Shown piece after piece: positions 24,885 to 32,992 of a DNA stretch of 64,000 nucleotides. Under the pieces are notes generated by a model. It saw only the letters and a program-made list of their open reading frames with translations, was not told where the DNA came from and made no database searches. How positions within the stretch are numbered: position 1 is the stretch's first letter; each line of letters opens with the position of its first letter. Where the stretch lies: the NCBI RefSeq assembly GCF_020217425.1, contig NZ_CP084090.1:930001-994000 (forward strand). The letters are read 5' to 3'. Position numbers and translations under genes: made by a program. This DNA comes from Halomicrobium urmianum. GTDB taxonomy: Archaea > Halobacteriota > Halobacteria > Halobacteriales > Haloarculaceae.

Positions 24885-25355
24885 CATCCTCCGCGCCGTA
24901 AACGGCGCGGCTTCCCTTCACAGAGGGAACCCGGCCTGCAACCGGTCGGTTTCAGGACTGACTCTCCTGAGGTCGGCGGGGCGGGTTTCGACCCTCGCTC
25001 GGGAGCGTCCTGTGGCCCTGTCACGGGGGCACCCATCCGCCACCGAGTCATTGCCCCGCGGTTTCTCGACAGGGCTCTCTCCGTGGCGGTCGTGCCTTGC
25101 GGCACATCCACCGGCCCTGGTCACACCTTCTCGGGGGCAACCCATCACCCGGGCTTGCAGGGCACCGCAGACATGGGTGGAATGCGACCCGGTTCCCGCC
25201 GCGTGCCGACGGCGGGAACCGGCGGAACCCGTGTGTGAACTGACGTCGGGGGAAATACTAAACGGTGGGGTTCCAGCCGGCCATAGTCCGGTGGTTTGCG
25301 GCATCGAGTGTACGCGATGCACGCCCGCCGTGAACGGCGGGATTCTCTCGCTGTG
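24885..25355 (-). mobile_element. Non-autonomous IS605-type element lacking tnpB (PATE-like)
   Basis: On the minus strand the left end reads GAGAATCCCGCCGTTCACGG with its hairpin at 25324-25341. It is nearly identical to the left end of the TnpB element at 57.4 kb and close to that at 30.2 kb. The right end has the hairpin CCGCGCCGTAAACGGCGCGG (24891-24910) and then GGATGTCAC, matching the right end of the 57.4-kb element in layout. Between them there is no transposase, only a strong hairpin (25191-25220). Palindrome-associated elements of this sort are known from haloarchaea. Confidence 0.72.
25191..25220. repeat. 30-bp hairpin inside the non-autonomous IS605 element
   Basis: GGTTCCCGCCG pairs with CGGCGGGAACC across a short loop. 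In an IS605 derivative such a structure could be part of a retained guide-RNA-like transcript or a subterminal fold; this is inference. Confidence 0.6.
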
Positions 25356-25441
25356 TCAAGATAGACCGACTGCGCCGGGACGCCTTTCCAATCCGGAACC
25401 GTTAAAACTCACCCTCCCATTCGACTATTTGCTACCGCCGC

Positions 25442-25514
25442 GGGCCGGTGGGGTAGCTTGGTATCCTTCGGCCTTCGGGTGGCCGTAACCGCAGTTCGAA
25501 TCTGCGCCGGCCCA
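25442..25514 (+). tRNA. tRNA-Pro (anticodon CGG)
   Basis: The acceptor stem is GGGCCGG/CCGGCCC with discriminator A. The D-arm contains AGCTTGGTA. The anticodon stem CGGCC/GGCCG encloses the 7-base loop TTCGGGT, giving anticodon CGG after U33. The T-arm is CGCAG-TTCGAAT-CTGCG. No intron or encoded CCA is seen. TTAAAA about 35 bases upstream may be its TATA element. The neighbouring IS605 derivative fits the tendency of mobile DNA to cluster near tRNA genes. Confidence 0.95.
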
Positions 25515-25778
25515 CTTTTCCACACCTTCTGACGACGAGCCGTTGCTGTGCGTCGTAGCACAGCGACGGTCTGAACCGATCTACATAAAAAGCAGGCCGA
25601 GGCGGTTCACAGCCGGGGTCAGCGGTTGCAGGGATCGTAATTACAGAATCGAGCAGGAGCACTCCCTGAAGAACTGACCACCGGCCACGATTTCCCCAGT
25701 CAATCTAGCGGCGGATCAGCAGTAGAAACCCTAATTCAGTTTCGTACTCTACTCGCAAGCACGGCCACTGCCGTCAAG

Positions 25779-26036
25779 ATGGACGAGGAGACGAAGTCCC
25801 ACCTCGAAGAGCTACAAGCGGAAATCCGGCTTCGGACCGGTACGAACGTCACTCAGCAGGAGATACTCGAACGACTGGTCGAGGACGCCTACGAGTCCAA
25901 ATCGGGGTTCGTCGATTCGTTCCGTTCGTCGACCGTTCCGCTGACCGAGGAGGAGAAGGCGGCCATGCGGGACGGCCAGTTCAAGTCAGGCGTCGAGACG
26001 GAAGAAGACGACGTGGACGGCGTCCTGTACGGATGA
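25779..26036 (+). CDS. VapB-type antitoxin
   Basis: An 85-residue acidic protein. The N-terminal half (MDEETKSHLEELQAEIRLRTGTNVTQQEILERLVEDAY) looks like a ribbon-helix-helix-type DNA-binding region and the C-terminal tail is extended and acidic. The stop overlaps the start of a PIN toxin (ATGA, 26033). Assignment rests mainly on this pairing. Confidence 0.8.
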   Translation: MDEETKSHLEELQAEIRLRTGTNVTQQEILERLVEDAYESKSGFVDSFRSSTVPLTEEEKAAMRDGQFKSGVETEEDDVDGVLYG

Positions 26037-26464
26037 CCGTTCTCGTGGACACCGGCGTGCTGTACGCGTATCACGACGAAGATGCGAACCGCCACGAGAC
26101 GGCCGACGCGGCGCTCGACATCGTATTTGATCGCGAACTCGGACAGCCGTTTATCAGCGACTACGTCTACGACGAGACGGTGACACGAACGCTCAAGCGG
26201 ACGGGATCGACGACGAACGCTCTCGACGTCGGTCGACGGTTACGGGGTGCCGGATCGTTGCCGGACGTGTACGAGACGCTGTTCGTGACTCCGTCCGTCT
26301 TCGATGACACAGTGGATGCCTTCGAGACGTACGACGACCAGCAAATTAGCTTCACTGACGCGACGACAGTCGTCCTCGCTGAGCGTCACGACGTCGATAC
26401 CGTCCTGAGCTTCGACGACGATTTCGATGGCGTCGTCGATAGGACGGACCCGAAATCGCTCTAG
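26033..26464 (+). CDS. PIN-domain ribonuclease toxin (VapC type)
   Basis: A 143-residue PIN protein: VLVDTGVLYAYHDEDANRHE (Asp6), ISDYVYDETVTRTL (Glu), ISFTDATTVVLAERHDVDTVLSFDDDFDGV (C-terminal acidic cluster). It forms a coupled operon with the preceding antitoxin gene. It is the third PIN gene within 7 kb. Confidence 0.9.
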   Translation: MTVLVDTGVLYAYHDEDANRHETADAALDIVFDRELGQPFISDYVYDETVTRTLKRTGSTTNALDVGRRLRGAGSLPDVYETLFVTPSVFDDTVDAFETYDDQQISFTDATTVVLAERHDVDTVLSFDDDFDGVVDRTDPKSL

Positions 26465-26497
26465 ACTGTCGTCCGTACGTCACGGTTTCCTCTCCGA

Positions 26498-27455
26498 TCA
26501 CGGCTGCTCGACGAACGCCTCGACGACGTCGCCGGGCACGTGGGTCGCGTAGCTCGCGTCGGCGAAGGAGGTCCGGATGTCGGCGGGGCCGACCGACGGG
26601 GCCTCGCCGCGGTCGTGGGACTGCTCGCGCGGGGCCTCGCCCGTCGTCAGGCCGACGGCGGTCCCGTCCAGCGTCACCAGCGGGGAGCCGCTGTTCCCCG
26701 AGAGGGTCGGGACGGTCGAACGCAGGCCGTAGAAGTCGTGGGTGTCGACGAAGCGCCCGAGCGAGGGGATCCAGTTGCCGACGAAGTTGGGGTGTCCGAC
26801 CTGCAACAGCGGCTGGTCGCGGGACAGCGACGAGGCGGATCCGGTCGGGAGCGGCCGGCCGTCGGCGTCGGCCGCGAGGACGCTCAGGTCGACGTGCGGG
26901 TGTCCGTGGAACTCGCCGTGGATCGAGTCGACGGGGCGGGCCTCGAAGGAGGTGCCGTCGGGACGCCAGCAGGTGAGCCGGTCGGCCTCGCTTGCGCCGT
27001 GACCGGTGCTCACTAGCGTCCGGTCGTCGACGAACCACGCCGTCCCGGTCGAGCGGCCGCGGTCGCGGTCGACGACGCTCACCACGACGCTCTTCCTGAC
27101 CCGGTCGACCAGTCCCTCGGCCCGCTCCAGCGTCGACGCGTCGAATCCAGCGGCGCCGGCGTCGCCTCCCCCTCCGTCCGCTTCTTCCCCCTCCCCGTCC
27201 TCCAGTCGCGACTCCAGTTCGTCGATCCTGGTCGCGCGCTCGTCGAGGCGCGCCTCGAGGGCCGCGATGCGCTCGCGCTGCTGCTGAATCTTCTCTCGGA
27301 GTTCCTCCCGCGACGCCTCGGCGTCCGGCGTCGCGTCAGTCTCGGCGTCCGACATCGCCTCTCCAGCGTCGTCCAGCGCGGTACACCCGGCGACGCTGAC
27401 GAGGAGCCCCCGACGAACCGACCGAGAGCACGTCCCGTCTGGTGGGTCTGTCCAT
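26498..27455 (-). CDS. Trypsin-like serine protease, Tat lipoprotein; signal peptide out of frame
   Basis: The protease domain is complete: His in LVSTGHGASE, Asp in HPHVDLSVL and the nucleophile in LSGNSGSPLV. A coiled coil (about residues 50-95, REKIQQQRERIAALEARLDE) precedes it. From ATG 27455 the sequence reads MDRPTRRDVLSVGSSG, a Tat motif. One base less in the run of five C (27407-27411) would join it to LLVSVAGCTALDD, a perfect lipobox. As written, the signal and the mature protein are in different frames; the continuous frame instead starts MPLPWTDPPDG at 27466. This is either a real frameshift or a homopolymer sequencing error. Confidence 0.82.
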
Positions 27456-27595
27456 GGGAGCGGCAAAACGCGTCCCCCGATAAATAGCTGCGGGCGCGAC
27501 TATCAGGAACTGAAGCGGGAGAACGGATCGCCACCGCGGGAACGGGAGAGCGACGGTGTGCGTCGATCGGGACGGCAGCGTCGTCCCCGGGTGGC

Positions 27596-29218
27596 CTACG
27601 TCCGGTCGTCGGTGTGGGCCTCGTCGAGTTCCTCGTGGCCCTTCAGCCGGATCCGGTCGTCGTCGACGTCCTCGACCTGGCTGGCGTAGATGGCGTAGTC
27701 CTCGTCGTCCTGGCTGCCCCAGTTGAGCGCGGACTTGATGCGGTCGCCGATGCCGTGGTGGGCGTCGACGAACATCTCGTTGCCGTCGGCGGTGACCCGC
27801 GTCACCTCGCCGACGGTCGCGCCGGTGGCGTCCACGACTTCCTTTCCGACGTCGCCCTCCGAGAGGGTCATGGCGCCGGCCGTCCGGCCGGTCGACTCCG
27901 TGCCCATCGACTCGACGTCGCTGTCGGCCGTGTCGTCCATCTCGACGTCGTCCGGGTCGGAGCCGACCTCGTCGACGGATTCCGTCTCCGTCTCCGTCTC
28001 GGTCGTCATGGCAGTGTCCTCCGTGGTGTCGGTCACGCGCTCCTCCTCGAAGGCGACGTCCATGGCCTGAAGGTCGGCGGCCGTCGCGTCGGCGTAGACG
28101 CGCATCTCGTCGGCGACCTCGTCCTCGACGAGCCGCGTGCGCTCGAACTGCGTGTGGACCGTGTCGCCCTCGCGGTACTCCGACCGGATCTGGCACTGCG
28201 AGAGGATCTCGTCGGGGTCGCGCTCCTCGGCCTGGCCGATGAGGCCCTGCTCGACGATGGAGCGCTGGAGCCCCTCGATGTCGATGTCGTGGTCCTCGAT
28301 GGTGTCGGCCTCGGAGACGTGCGTGTCCGCGATGCGGCTCTCGACGGTGTAGCGCTCGGTGATCTCCCGCTGGACCGCCCAGGACTCCTGCACGTCCAGC
28401 TCGACGTCGTAGGGGAACTCGCGCTCGACCCGGGACTCCTCCAGGTCGGTCGCGGTGGTCCCGGTCGTGGTGGTCTCGTCGGTCTCCACCACGTCGTCGT
28501 CCGTCGTTTCGTCGGTCGCCATCGCCTCGTCGTCCATTGTATCGGACGTCCGCATCGTGTCGTCGTCCATCGTACCGGACGTCCCCATCGCCTCGTCGTC
28601 CGTCGTACCGGACGTCCGCATCGTGTCGTCGTCCACGAGAGTCCGGGACTCGTAGTCGCGCGAGTCGCGGAGCGACGTGAGGAACCGGTCTCGATCGAAC
28701 CAGTCCTCGTTCTCCATCCGGCCGGATTCGACCACGTCACAGCCGGTGCAGGTACGTTCGAGCAGTTCGACGTCGGCGATCTGGTCGTCGACGATCTCCG
28801 TGTCGATCAGTTCGCTCTCGAGGCTGGCCTCCTCGACGACGACCGTCTCGACGACGGTGGTCTCCTCGATCTGCGTCGTCACGACCTCGCCCTCGAGAAG
28901 CCGATTCTGGAGCTCCTCGCGCTCGATCCCGACCTGGTCGGCCGCCGTGGTGTGGTCCGTCACTTCGAGCGGCTCGTCGGCCGCCTCGTCGTGGGTGACG
29001 ACGCGCTCCTCCTCGTCGAGGTGACTGTGGAAGTCGTCCCAGTCGAGGCGCTCGTGGTCCTCCTCCATCCTGTCTTCGGAGACGAGTGTGACGTCGTCCC
29101 GGTCTCGGTGTCGCACCGGTACGTAACCGTGTTGGTCGGACCAGTCCCTGATCGTGTTCCTGTCCCGCGAGATACGCCGCTCTTCCGCGTAATCGTCGTC
29201 AGCCATAGGCGTTGACAT
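27596..29218 (-). CDS. Large acidic repeat protein with PRC-barrel-like C-terminal domain
   Basis: A 540-residue protein of unknown function. Residues 1-190 are acidic and helix-rich (EEELQNRLLEGEVVTTQIEE-type segments) with a CTGC motif. A low-complexity block near 195-245 repeats DDDTMRTSGT/DDEAMGTSGT-like units. Residues about 450-525 (GDVGKEVVDATGATVGEVTRV, then MFVDAHHGIGDRIK) resemble a PRC-barrel. There is no signal peptide or membrane helix. The start could also be the Met at codon 5 (29206), which begins MADDDYAEERR. It is transcribed divergently from trmY. Confidence 0.7.
   Translation of the reverse strand: MSTPMADDDYAEERRISRDRNTIRDWSDQHGYVPVRHRDRDDVTLVSEDRMEEDHERLDWDDFHSHLDEEERVVTHDEAADEPLEVTDHTTAADQVGIEREELQNRLLEGEVVTTQIEETTVVETVVVEEASLESELIDTEIVDDQIADVELLERTCTGCDVVESGRMENEDWFDRDRFLTSLRDSRDYESRTLVDDDTMRTSGTTDDEAMGTSGTMDDDTMRTSDTMDDEAMATDETTDDDVVETDETTTTGTTATDLEESRVEREFPYDVELDVQESWAVQREITERYTVESRIADTHVSEADTIEDHDIDIEGLQRSIVEQGLIGQAEERDPDEILSQCQIRSEYREGDTVHTQFERTRLVEDEVADEMRVYADATAADLQAMDVAFEEERVTDTTEDTAMTTETETETESVDEVGSDPDDVEMDDTADSDVESMGTESTGRTAGAMTLSEGDVGKEVVDATGATVGEVTRVTADGNEMFVDAHHGIGDRIKSALNWGSQDDEDYAIYASQVEDVDDDRIRLKGHEELDEAHTDDRT
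28535..28640 (-). repeat. Tandem coding repeats in the acidic protein
   Basis: Units of roughly 30 bases encoding T-M-D-D-[DE]-[TA]-M-x-T-[SD] recur about four to five times. Such tandem arrays can change copy number by slippage. Confidence 0.6.
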
Positions 29219-29519
29219 TTACGGCCGTCTATCGCATAAACACGGCCATCGTTTTGCCGGTAATCTGGCGTTTCGAGGCCTGAGACTTCGTTAGCCGGGG
29301 GCTGTGTTCGCGTAAGGTCACCGAACTGCGCCGGAGGACCTCGCTCGGGGACGCTCCAGCGCGTTCCCGGCGTCCGGGGGGATGTCCCTCGGCGGGAAGG
29401 TGTGACACCGGGGCCGGCGTCGGGAGCGACGAAGCGCCGGCAGAGGGCGCGCGTCACGCGGGACGAGTCGCTCGGTGGAGACGACATTCGCTTAAGTGCC
29501 CCCGCCCGTAGTCGGTGGC
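29219..29519. promoter_or_regulatory. Divergent intergenic region with trmY promoter
   Basis: The string TTCGCTTAAGTG (29487-29498) ends about 22-25 bases before the trmY ATG and is its likely TATA element, giving a leaderless transcript. On the other side ATCGCATAAACAC (29231-29243) is a possible promoter for the acidic protein. I see no gene or repeat in the rest. Confidence 0.4.
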
Positions 29520-30107
29520 ATGCGACAGTTCGTCGTCGTCGGGCACGACGTCCCGACGACCCCGGAGTTCTCGCTGGGCGACCTGACCGGTGCCGGTCGA
29601 CTGGACCTGCTCGCCCGCTGCGTCACCGCGGGGTTCGTCCTCTCGCACGGCATCCGGGAGGACGTCCGCGTCCACCTCGTGCTCGACGGCGAGTACGCGG
29701 TCCACTTCGAGGGGAGCGAGCTCCAGGGGCTGAACCCGGACGAGCGCTCGACGGCGGCGCTGGTCCGGACCGCCCTGGAGGACCGCGAGGAGGCCATCGG
29801 ACACGTCGCGGCGGAGACGACGCCGGGCGTGTCTATCTCCCGGCGCGACCTCGCGGCCGTCCTCGACGACGCCGGCGGGACCGTCTTGCGTCTCCACGAG
29901 AACGGCGACGGCGTCGCCGGGATCGACCCGCCCGACGACCCCGTCTTCGTGCTCTCTGACGAACGCGACCTGACCGACGAGGAGGCCGCCCTCGTCGACG
30001 AGCGCGCCGATCGGTGCGTCTCGCTGGGGCCGCGGGCCATCCACGCCGACCACGCGATCACGGTCGCGCACAACTACCTCGACACGGACGGGTTCTCCGA
30101 GTACTGA
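29520..30107 (+). CDS. trmY: tRNA pseudouridine(54) N1-methyltransferase TrmY
   Basis: A 195-residue SPOUT methyltransferase that makes m1-pseudouridine at position 54 of archaeal tRNAs. Recognisable family stretches are MRQFVVVGHDVPTTPEFSL at the N-terminus, VLSHGIREDVRVHLVLDGEYAVHFEG and, near the SAM-binding knot, CVSLGPRAIHADHAITVAHNYLD. The length is normal. The start at 29520 follows a TATA-like element and opens with the conserved MRQF. Confidence 0.93.
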   Translation: MRQFVVVGHDVPTTPEFSLGDLTGAGRLDLLARCVTAGFVLSHGIREDVRVHLVLDGEYAVHFEGSELQGLNPDERSTAALVRTALEDREEAIGHVAAETTPGVSISRRDLAAVLDDAGGTVLRLHENGDGVAGIDPPDDPVFVLSDERDLTDEEAALVDERADRCVSLGPRAIHADHAITVAHNYLDTDGFSEY

Positions 30108-30285
30108 CAGCACAGCCGCTCGCCCCGCTCGGCTCGCGCTCCGCACCGGGACACCACCTAATTCAGCGAGGGAGTCCCGCGGTTCACGGCGGGCGGGAAT
30201 CGCGTAAGACTGTCTCCGCAAGCAATCAATTTCATTCGACTAACCTCTGAATATTTATATAGATAGCTCCACACGTGGCATATAG

Positions 30286-31500
30286 ATGGAGTTGCGACGT
30301 ACCGCCGTCGTGAAACTTGCCGTTCCCGAAGACCGTAGTGACGACCTAAAACGGACCATGAACACGTTTCGGGACGCCGCACAGCGGTTCGTGGACCGAG
30401 GGTGGGACGGTGACGACGACGACTACGTGATTACGTCGCGCTCCCATCTTCAACCCCTCGTCTACGACGAGATACGCGCTGACACCGACTTACATTCGGA
30501 CCTGTGCGTGGGTGCGGTCAACCACGCCGCAGATGCCCTCTCGACGTGCGTCGAGAAGATGAAAGACGGCGAGCGAACGTCCAAACCCGTCTTCACATCG
30601 AACACCACCGTTTACAACACCAACGCCATCAGTTACTTCGACGGGTACTGTTCGCTGGCCGCCTATGGGGGGCGCGTCCACGCTGAGTACGTCTACCCTG
30701 AGGACTCGATTCAGGCGGAGTACATGGACGGCGACGAGTGGGAGAAGAAAGGCGCGAAACTCCGCTACGACCACCCCGAGGATACCTACTACCTCCACGT
30801 CACCGTCGTTCAAGAGCGTGATGACCCGCAGGGAGAGGCCGAGAACCGAACAGTTCTCGGCGTCGATACGAACGTGGATGGGTATCTTGCAGTCACGAGT
30901 ACCGGTGCATTCATCGGCAACACCGACTGGCTCAACCACGAGCGCCGTGAGTACGAGCGCCGCCGCGCCCACCTCCAACAGCGGGGCACGCGAAGCGCCC
31001 ATCTCACCATCCAGTCCATTGGAGATAGGTTCGCCCGGTGGTCTGAAGACTTCTTACACCGGGCGTCAAAGCGACTGGTTCGAGAGGCCGTCGCACACGG
31101 TTGTACGACCATCGTGTTTGAGGACTTAGCTGGCATCCGCGACCGGATTTCGGACGCTTCAAAGTTCCAGCAATGGGCGTTCCGCGAGTTGCGACGCCAG
31201 ACTAACTACAAAGCCCGAGCCGAGGGAATCACCGTCGAAACGGTGAATCCAGCGTACACGAGTCAGCGGTGTAGTCACTCGGCGTGCGGGTTCACTCACG
31301 GGGACAACCGCAACGGCGATGCGTTTTGCTGTCAGAAGTGCGGCAAAGAACTCCACGCAGACTACAACGCGGCACGCAACATCGCATACAAGTATCTCCA
31401 GAACCGGCGTAAGTCTGGTTCTGGAGGGGCGACCCATCACCTCGCCCTGAAGTCGGGAACGCTGAGCGGGAACGGCGACTACTCGCCTTCCACGGTATAG
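30286..31500 (+). CDS. tnpB: TnpB, RNA-guided RuvC nuclease of IS605
   Basis: A 404-residue TnpB. The RuvC residues are Asp194 (VLGVDTNVDGY), Glu279 (IVFEDLAGI) and Asp359 (HADYNAARNIA). A zinc ribbon (Cys329, Cys334, Cys349, Cys352) lies between the last two. All catalytic positions are intact. TnpB proteins use a guide RNA from the element's right end to cut DNA and so favour retention of the element. The ATG lies 24 bases after a TATATAGATAG-type AT-rich segment. Confidence 0.93.
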   Translation: MELRRTAVVKLAVPEDRSDDLKRTMNTFRDAAQRFVDRGWDGDDDDYVITSRSHLQPLVYDEIRADTDLHSDLCVGAVNHAADALSTCVEKMKDGERTSKPVFTSNTTVYNTNAISYFDGYCSLAAYGGRVHAEYVYPEDSIQAEYMDGDEWEKKGAKLRYDHPEDTYYLHVTVVQERDDPQGEAENRTVLGVDTNVDGYLAVTSTGAFIGNTDWLNHERREYERRRAHLQQRGTRSAHLTIQSIGDRFARWSEDFLHRASKRLVREAVAHGCTTIVFEDLAGIRDRISDASKFQQWAFRELRRQTNYKARAEGITVETVNPAYTSQRCSHSACGFTHGDNRNGDAFCCQKCGKELHADYNAARNIAYKYLQNRRKSGSGGATHHLALKSGTLSGNGDYSPSTV

Positions 31501-31526
31501 TGGATAGACCGGGAGTTCACTGACAA

Positions 31527-31548
31527 ACCCCGGCGTGAACGCCGGGGT
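31527..31548. repeat. Right-end hairpin of the TnpB element
   Basis: ACCCCGGCG/CGCCGGGGT with loop TGAA. In TnpB elements this end is the boundary of the guide-RNA scaffold and the following bases act as the guide. Confidence 0.7.
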
Positions 31549-31583
31549 AGGTGATTGAAGTGCCGCCGGGGCGTGCGGCCCGC

Positions 31584-32828
31584 ATGGACCAGACGCGACG
31601 CGGGTTTCTGGGGGCCATGGGCGTGGCCGCGACACCCTCGCTGACCGGCTGCGTCGGCGACCTCCGGACGCTCGGTGGAGCGCCGGACGACCCGCCGGCG
31701 GAGACGGCCGACTGGCAGTTCCGGGGGAGCCCGAAGCGGCGGGGCGTGTACGTCGACCGGAGCGCGCCGGACGCCGTGGCGGTCGACTGGCGGCTCGCGG
31801 ACGTCAACACGGGCGAGCACACGGCGGCGAAGGCCAGTCCCGTCCCGACGCCCGACGGTGACGTGATCGTTCCCGGCGACGACGGCGCAGTGACTCGCGT
31901 GACGCCTGCGGGCGAGGAGGTCTGGACGGCGTCGACGGAGGCCAGGGACGGCCGCGGGATCCACGGCACGCCAGCGATCGCCAACGGCGCGGTGTACGTC
32001 GGCGCCTACGACGGCGCGACGTACGCCTTCGACCTGGCGAGCGGCGACCGCTACTGGCGCACGCAGGTCGGCGACGCCATCGGCTCCAGCCCGGGCTACC
32101 TCGACGGGACGGTGTACGTCGCGGTCGAGTACTACGACCCCAGCGGCGCGATGTTCGCGCTGGACGCGGTCACCGGCGAGGTCGAGTGGGACGACCAGCG
32201 GGTCACCGACCATCCCCACTCGACGGCCGCTATCGATCCCGAGGCCGACCGGATCGTCGTGGGGGCCAACGACGGCGACCTCTACGCGTGGTCGCGCTCC
32301 GACCGCGCGTTCCAGTGGCGCTTCGAGACCGCTGACCCGATCAAGGGGCCCGTGGCGACGTACGACGGCGGCGCCTTCTTCGGCTCGTGGGACGACCGGA
32401 TCTACCGGGTCGCCCTCGACGACGGCAGCGAGGAGTGGTCGTTCGAGGCCGACCGCTCGGTGATGTCCGGTCCGAGCGTCGACCCGGACTCGGGGACCGT
32501 CTACGTCGGCGCCCACGACTCGCGCCTGTACGCGCTGGACGCCGACAGCGGCGAGGAGCAGTGGTCGTTCGGCACCGGCGGGTCGATCATCGGGTGTCCC
32601 ACGGTCACTGCGGACCACGTCCTCGTCGGGTCCTACGACGAGCACCTCTACGCGATCGACCGCGAGAGGGGCGCAGAGGCGTGGTCCGTCGCGGCCGACG
32701 GCATCGTCACGAGCACGCCCCTCGTCACCGACGACGCCGTCTACTTCGCCACGCGGGCGACGGAGGACTACCTCGAGGACGGTTCCGGCCCCAGCGGCGG
32801 GCTCTACCGCGTCGTCGCCGACGAGTGA
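31584..32828 (+). CDS. Tat-exported lipoprotein with PQQ-type beta-propeller repeats
   Basis: A 414-residue protein. The start at 31584 opens with the Tat lipoprotein signal MDQTRRGFLGAMGVAATPSLTGC. The rest is a series of blades with the W-x-x-x-T/G motif: AVYVGAYDGATYAFDLASGDRYWRT, VYVAVEYYDPSGAMFALDAVTGEVEWDD, VYVGAHDSRLYALDADSGEEQWSF and others, about seven. Such propellers are often scaffolds like BamB rather than quinoprotein enzymes. The upstream TnpB element ends within the expected promoter, so expression may have been altered. Confidence 0.88.
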   Translation: MDQTRRGFLGAMGVAATPSLTGCVGDLRTLGGAPDDPPAETADWQFRGSPKRRGVYVDRSAPDAVAVDWRLADVNTGEHTAAKASPVPTPDGDVIVPGDDGAVTRVTPAGEEVWTASTEARDGRGIHGTPAIANGAVYVGAYDGATYAFDLASGDRYWRTQVGDAIGSSPGYLDGTVYVAVEYYDPSGAMFALDAVTGEVEWDDQRVTDHPHSTAAIDPEADRIVVGANDGDLYAWSRSDRAFQWRFETADPIKGPVATYDGGAFFGSWDDRIYRVALDDGSEEWSFEADRSVMSGPSVDPDSGTVYVGAHDSRLYALDADSGEEQWSFGTGGSIIGCPTVTADHVLVGSYDEHLYAIDRERGAEAWSVAADGIVTSTPLVTDDAVYFATRATEDYLEDGSGPSGGLYRVVADE

Positions 32829-32992
32829 GCCGCGCCGCGGCGGCCCGGCTCCGGTGCCGGGGCGTCGGCGCGTGCCAGAAGAGATATCCCCCGTGATCGG
32901 TTGGAGCGGGACGTGACCGACGACGGACCCGACCGACGGTCGACCCCAGCAGACGCGCCGGTACGCCGGCGGCCGCGCAGAGGTGTCTGCGC

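Larger units (their letters stand above)
30171..31548 (+). mobile_element. IS605-type element encoding only TnpB (IS1341-like)
   Basis: The left end carries the hairpin CCCGCGGTTCACGGCGGG (30176-30193) and the right end the hairpin ACCCCGGCGTGAACGCCGGG (from 31527, closing at 31548). No tnpA is present. IS605 elements have no inverted repeats or target duplications, so the exact ends are estimates. The right end stops 35 bases before the start of the PQQ-repeat lipoprotein gene. Confidence 0.82.

Noticed and set aside
24885-25355. Possible structural RNA such as RNase P or SRP RNA
   Set aside because: None of the conserved stretches of those RNAs was found, whereas both ends match IS605-type hairpins.
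25442-25514. tRNA gene as integration site of the 1-21 kb island
   Set aside because: No second copy of the tRNA 3' end was found and no integrase gene is present; the island lies on the other side of the SDR operon.
27614-29215. 533-codon plus-strand frame opposite the acidic repeat protein
   Set aside because: Low-complexity His/Arg/Val sequence complementary to an acidic gene; the minus strand has the PRC-like domain.
29454-30221. 255-codon minus-strand frame over trmY
   Set aside because: Antiparallel shadow of trmY, whose family sequence is unmistakable.
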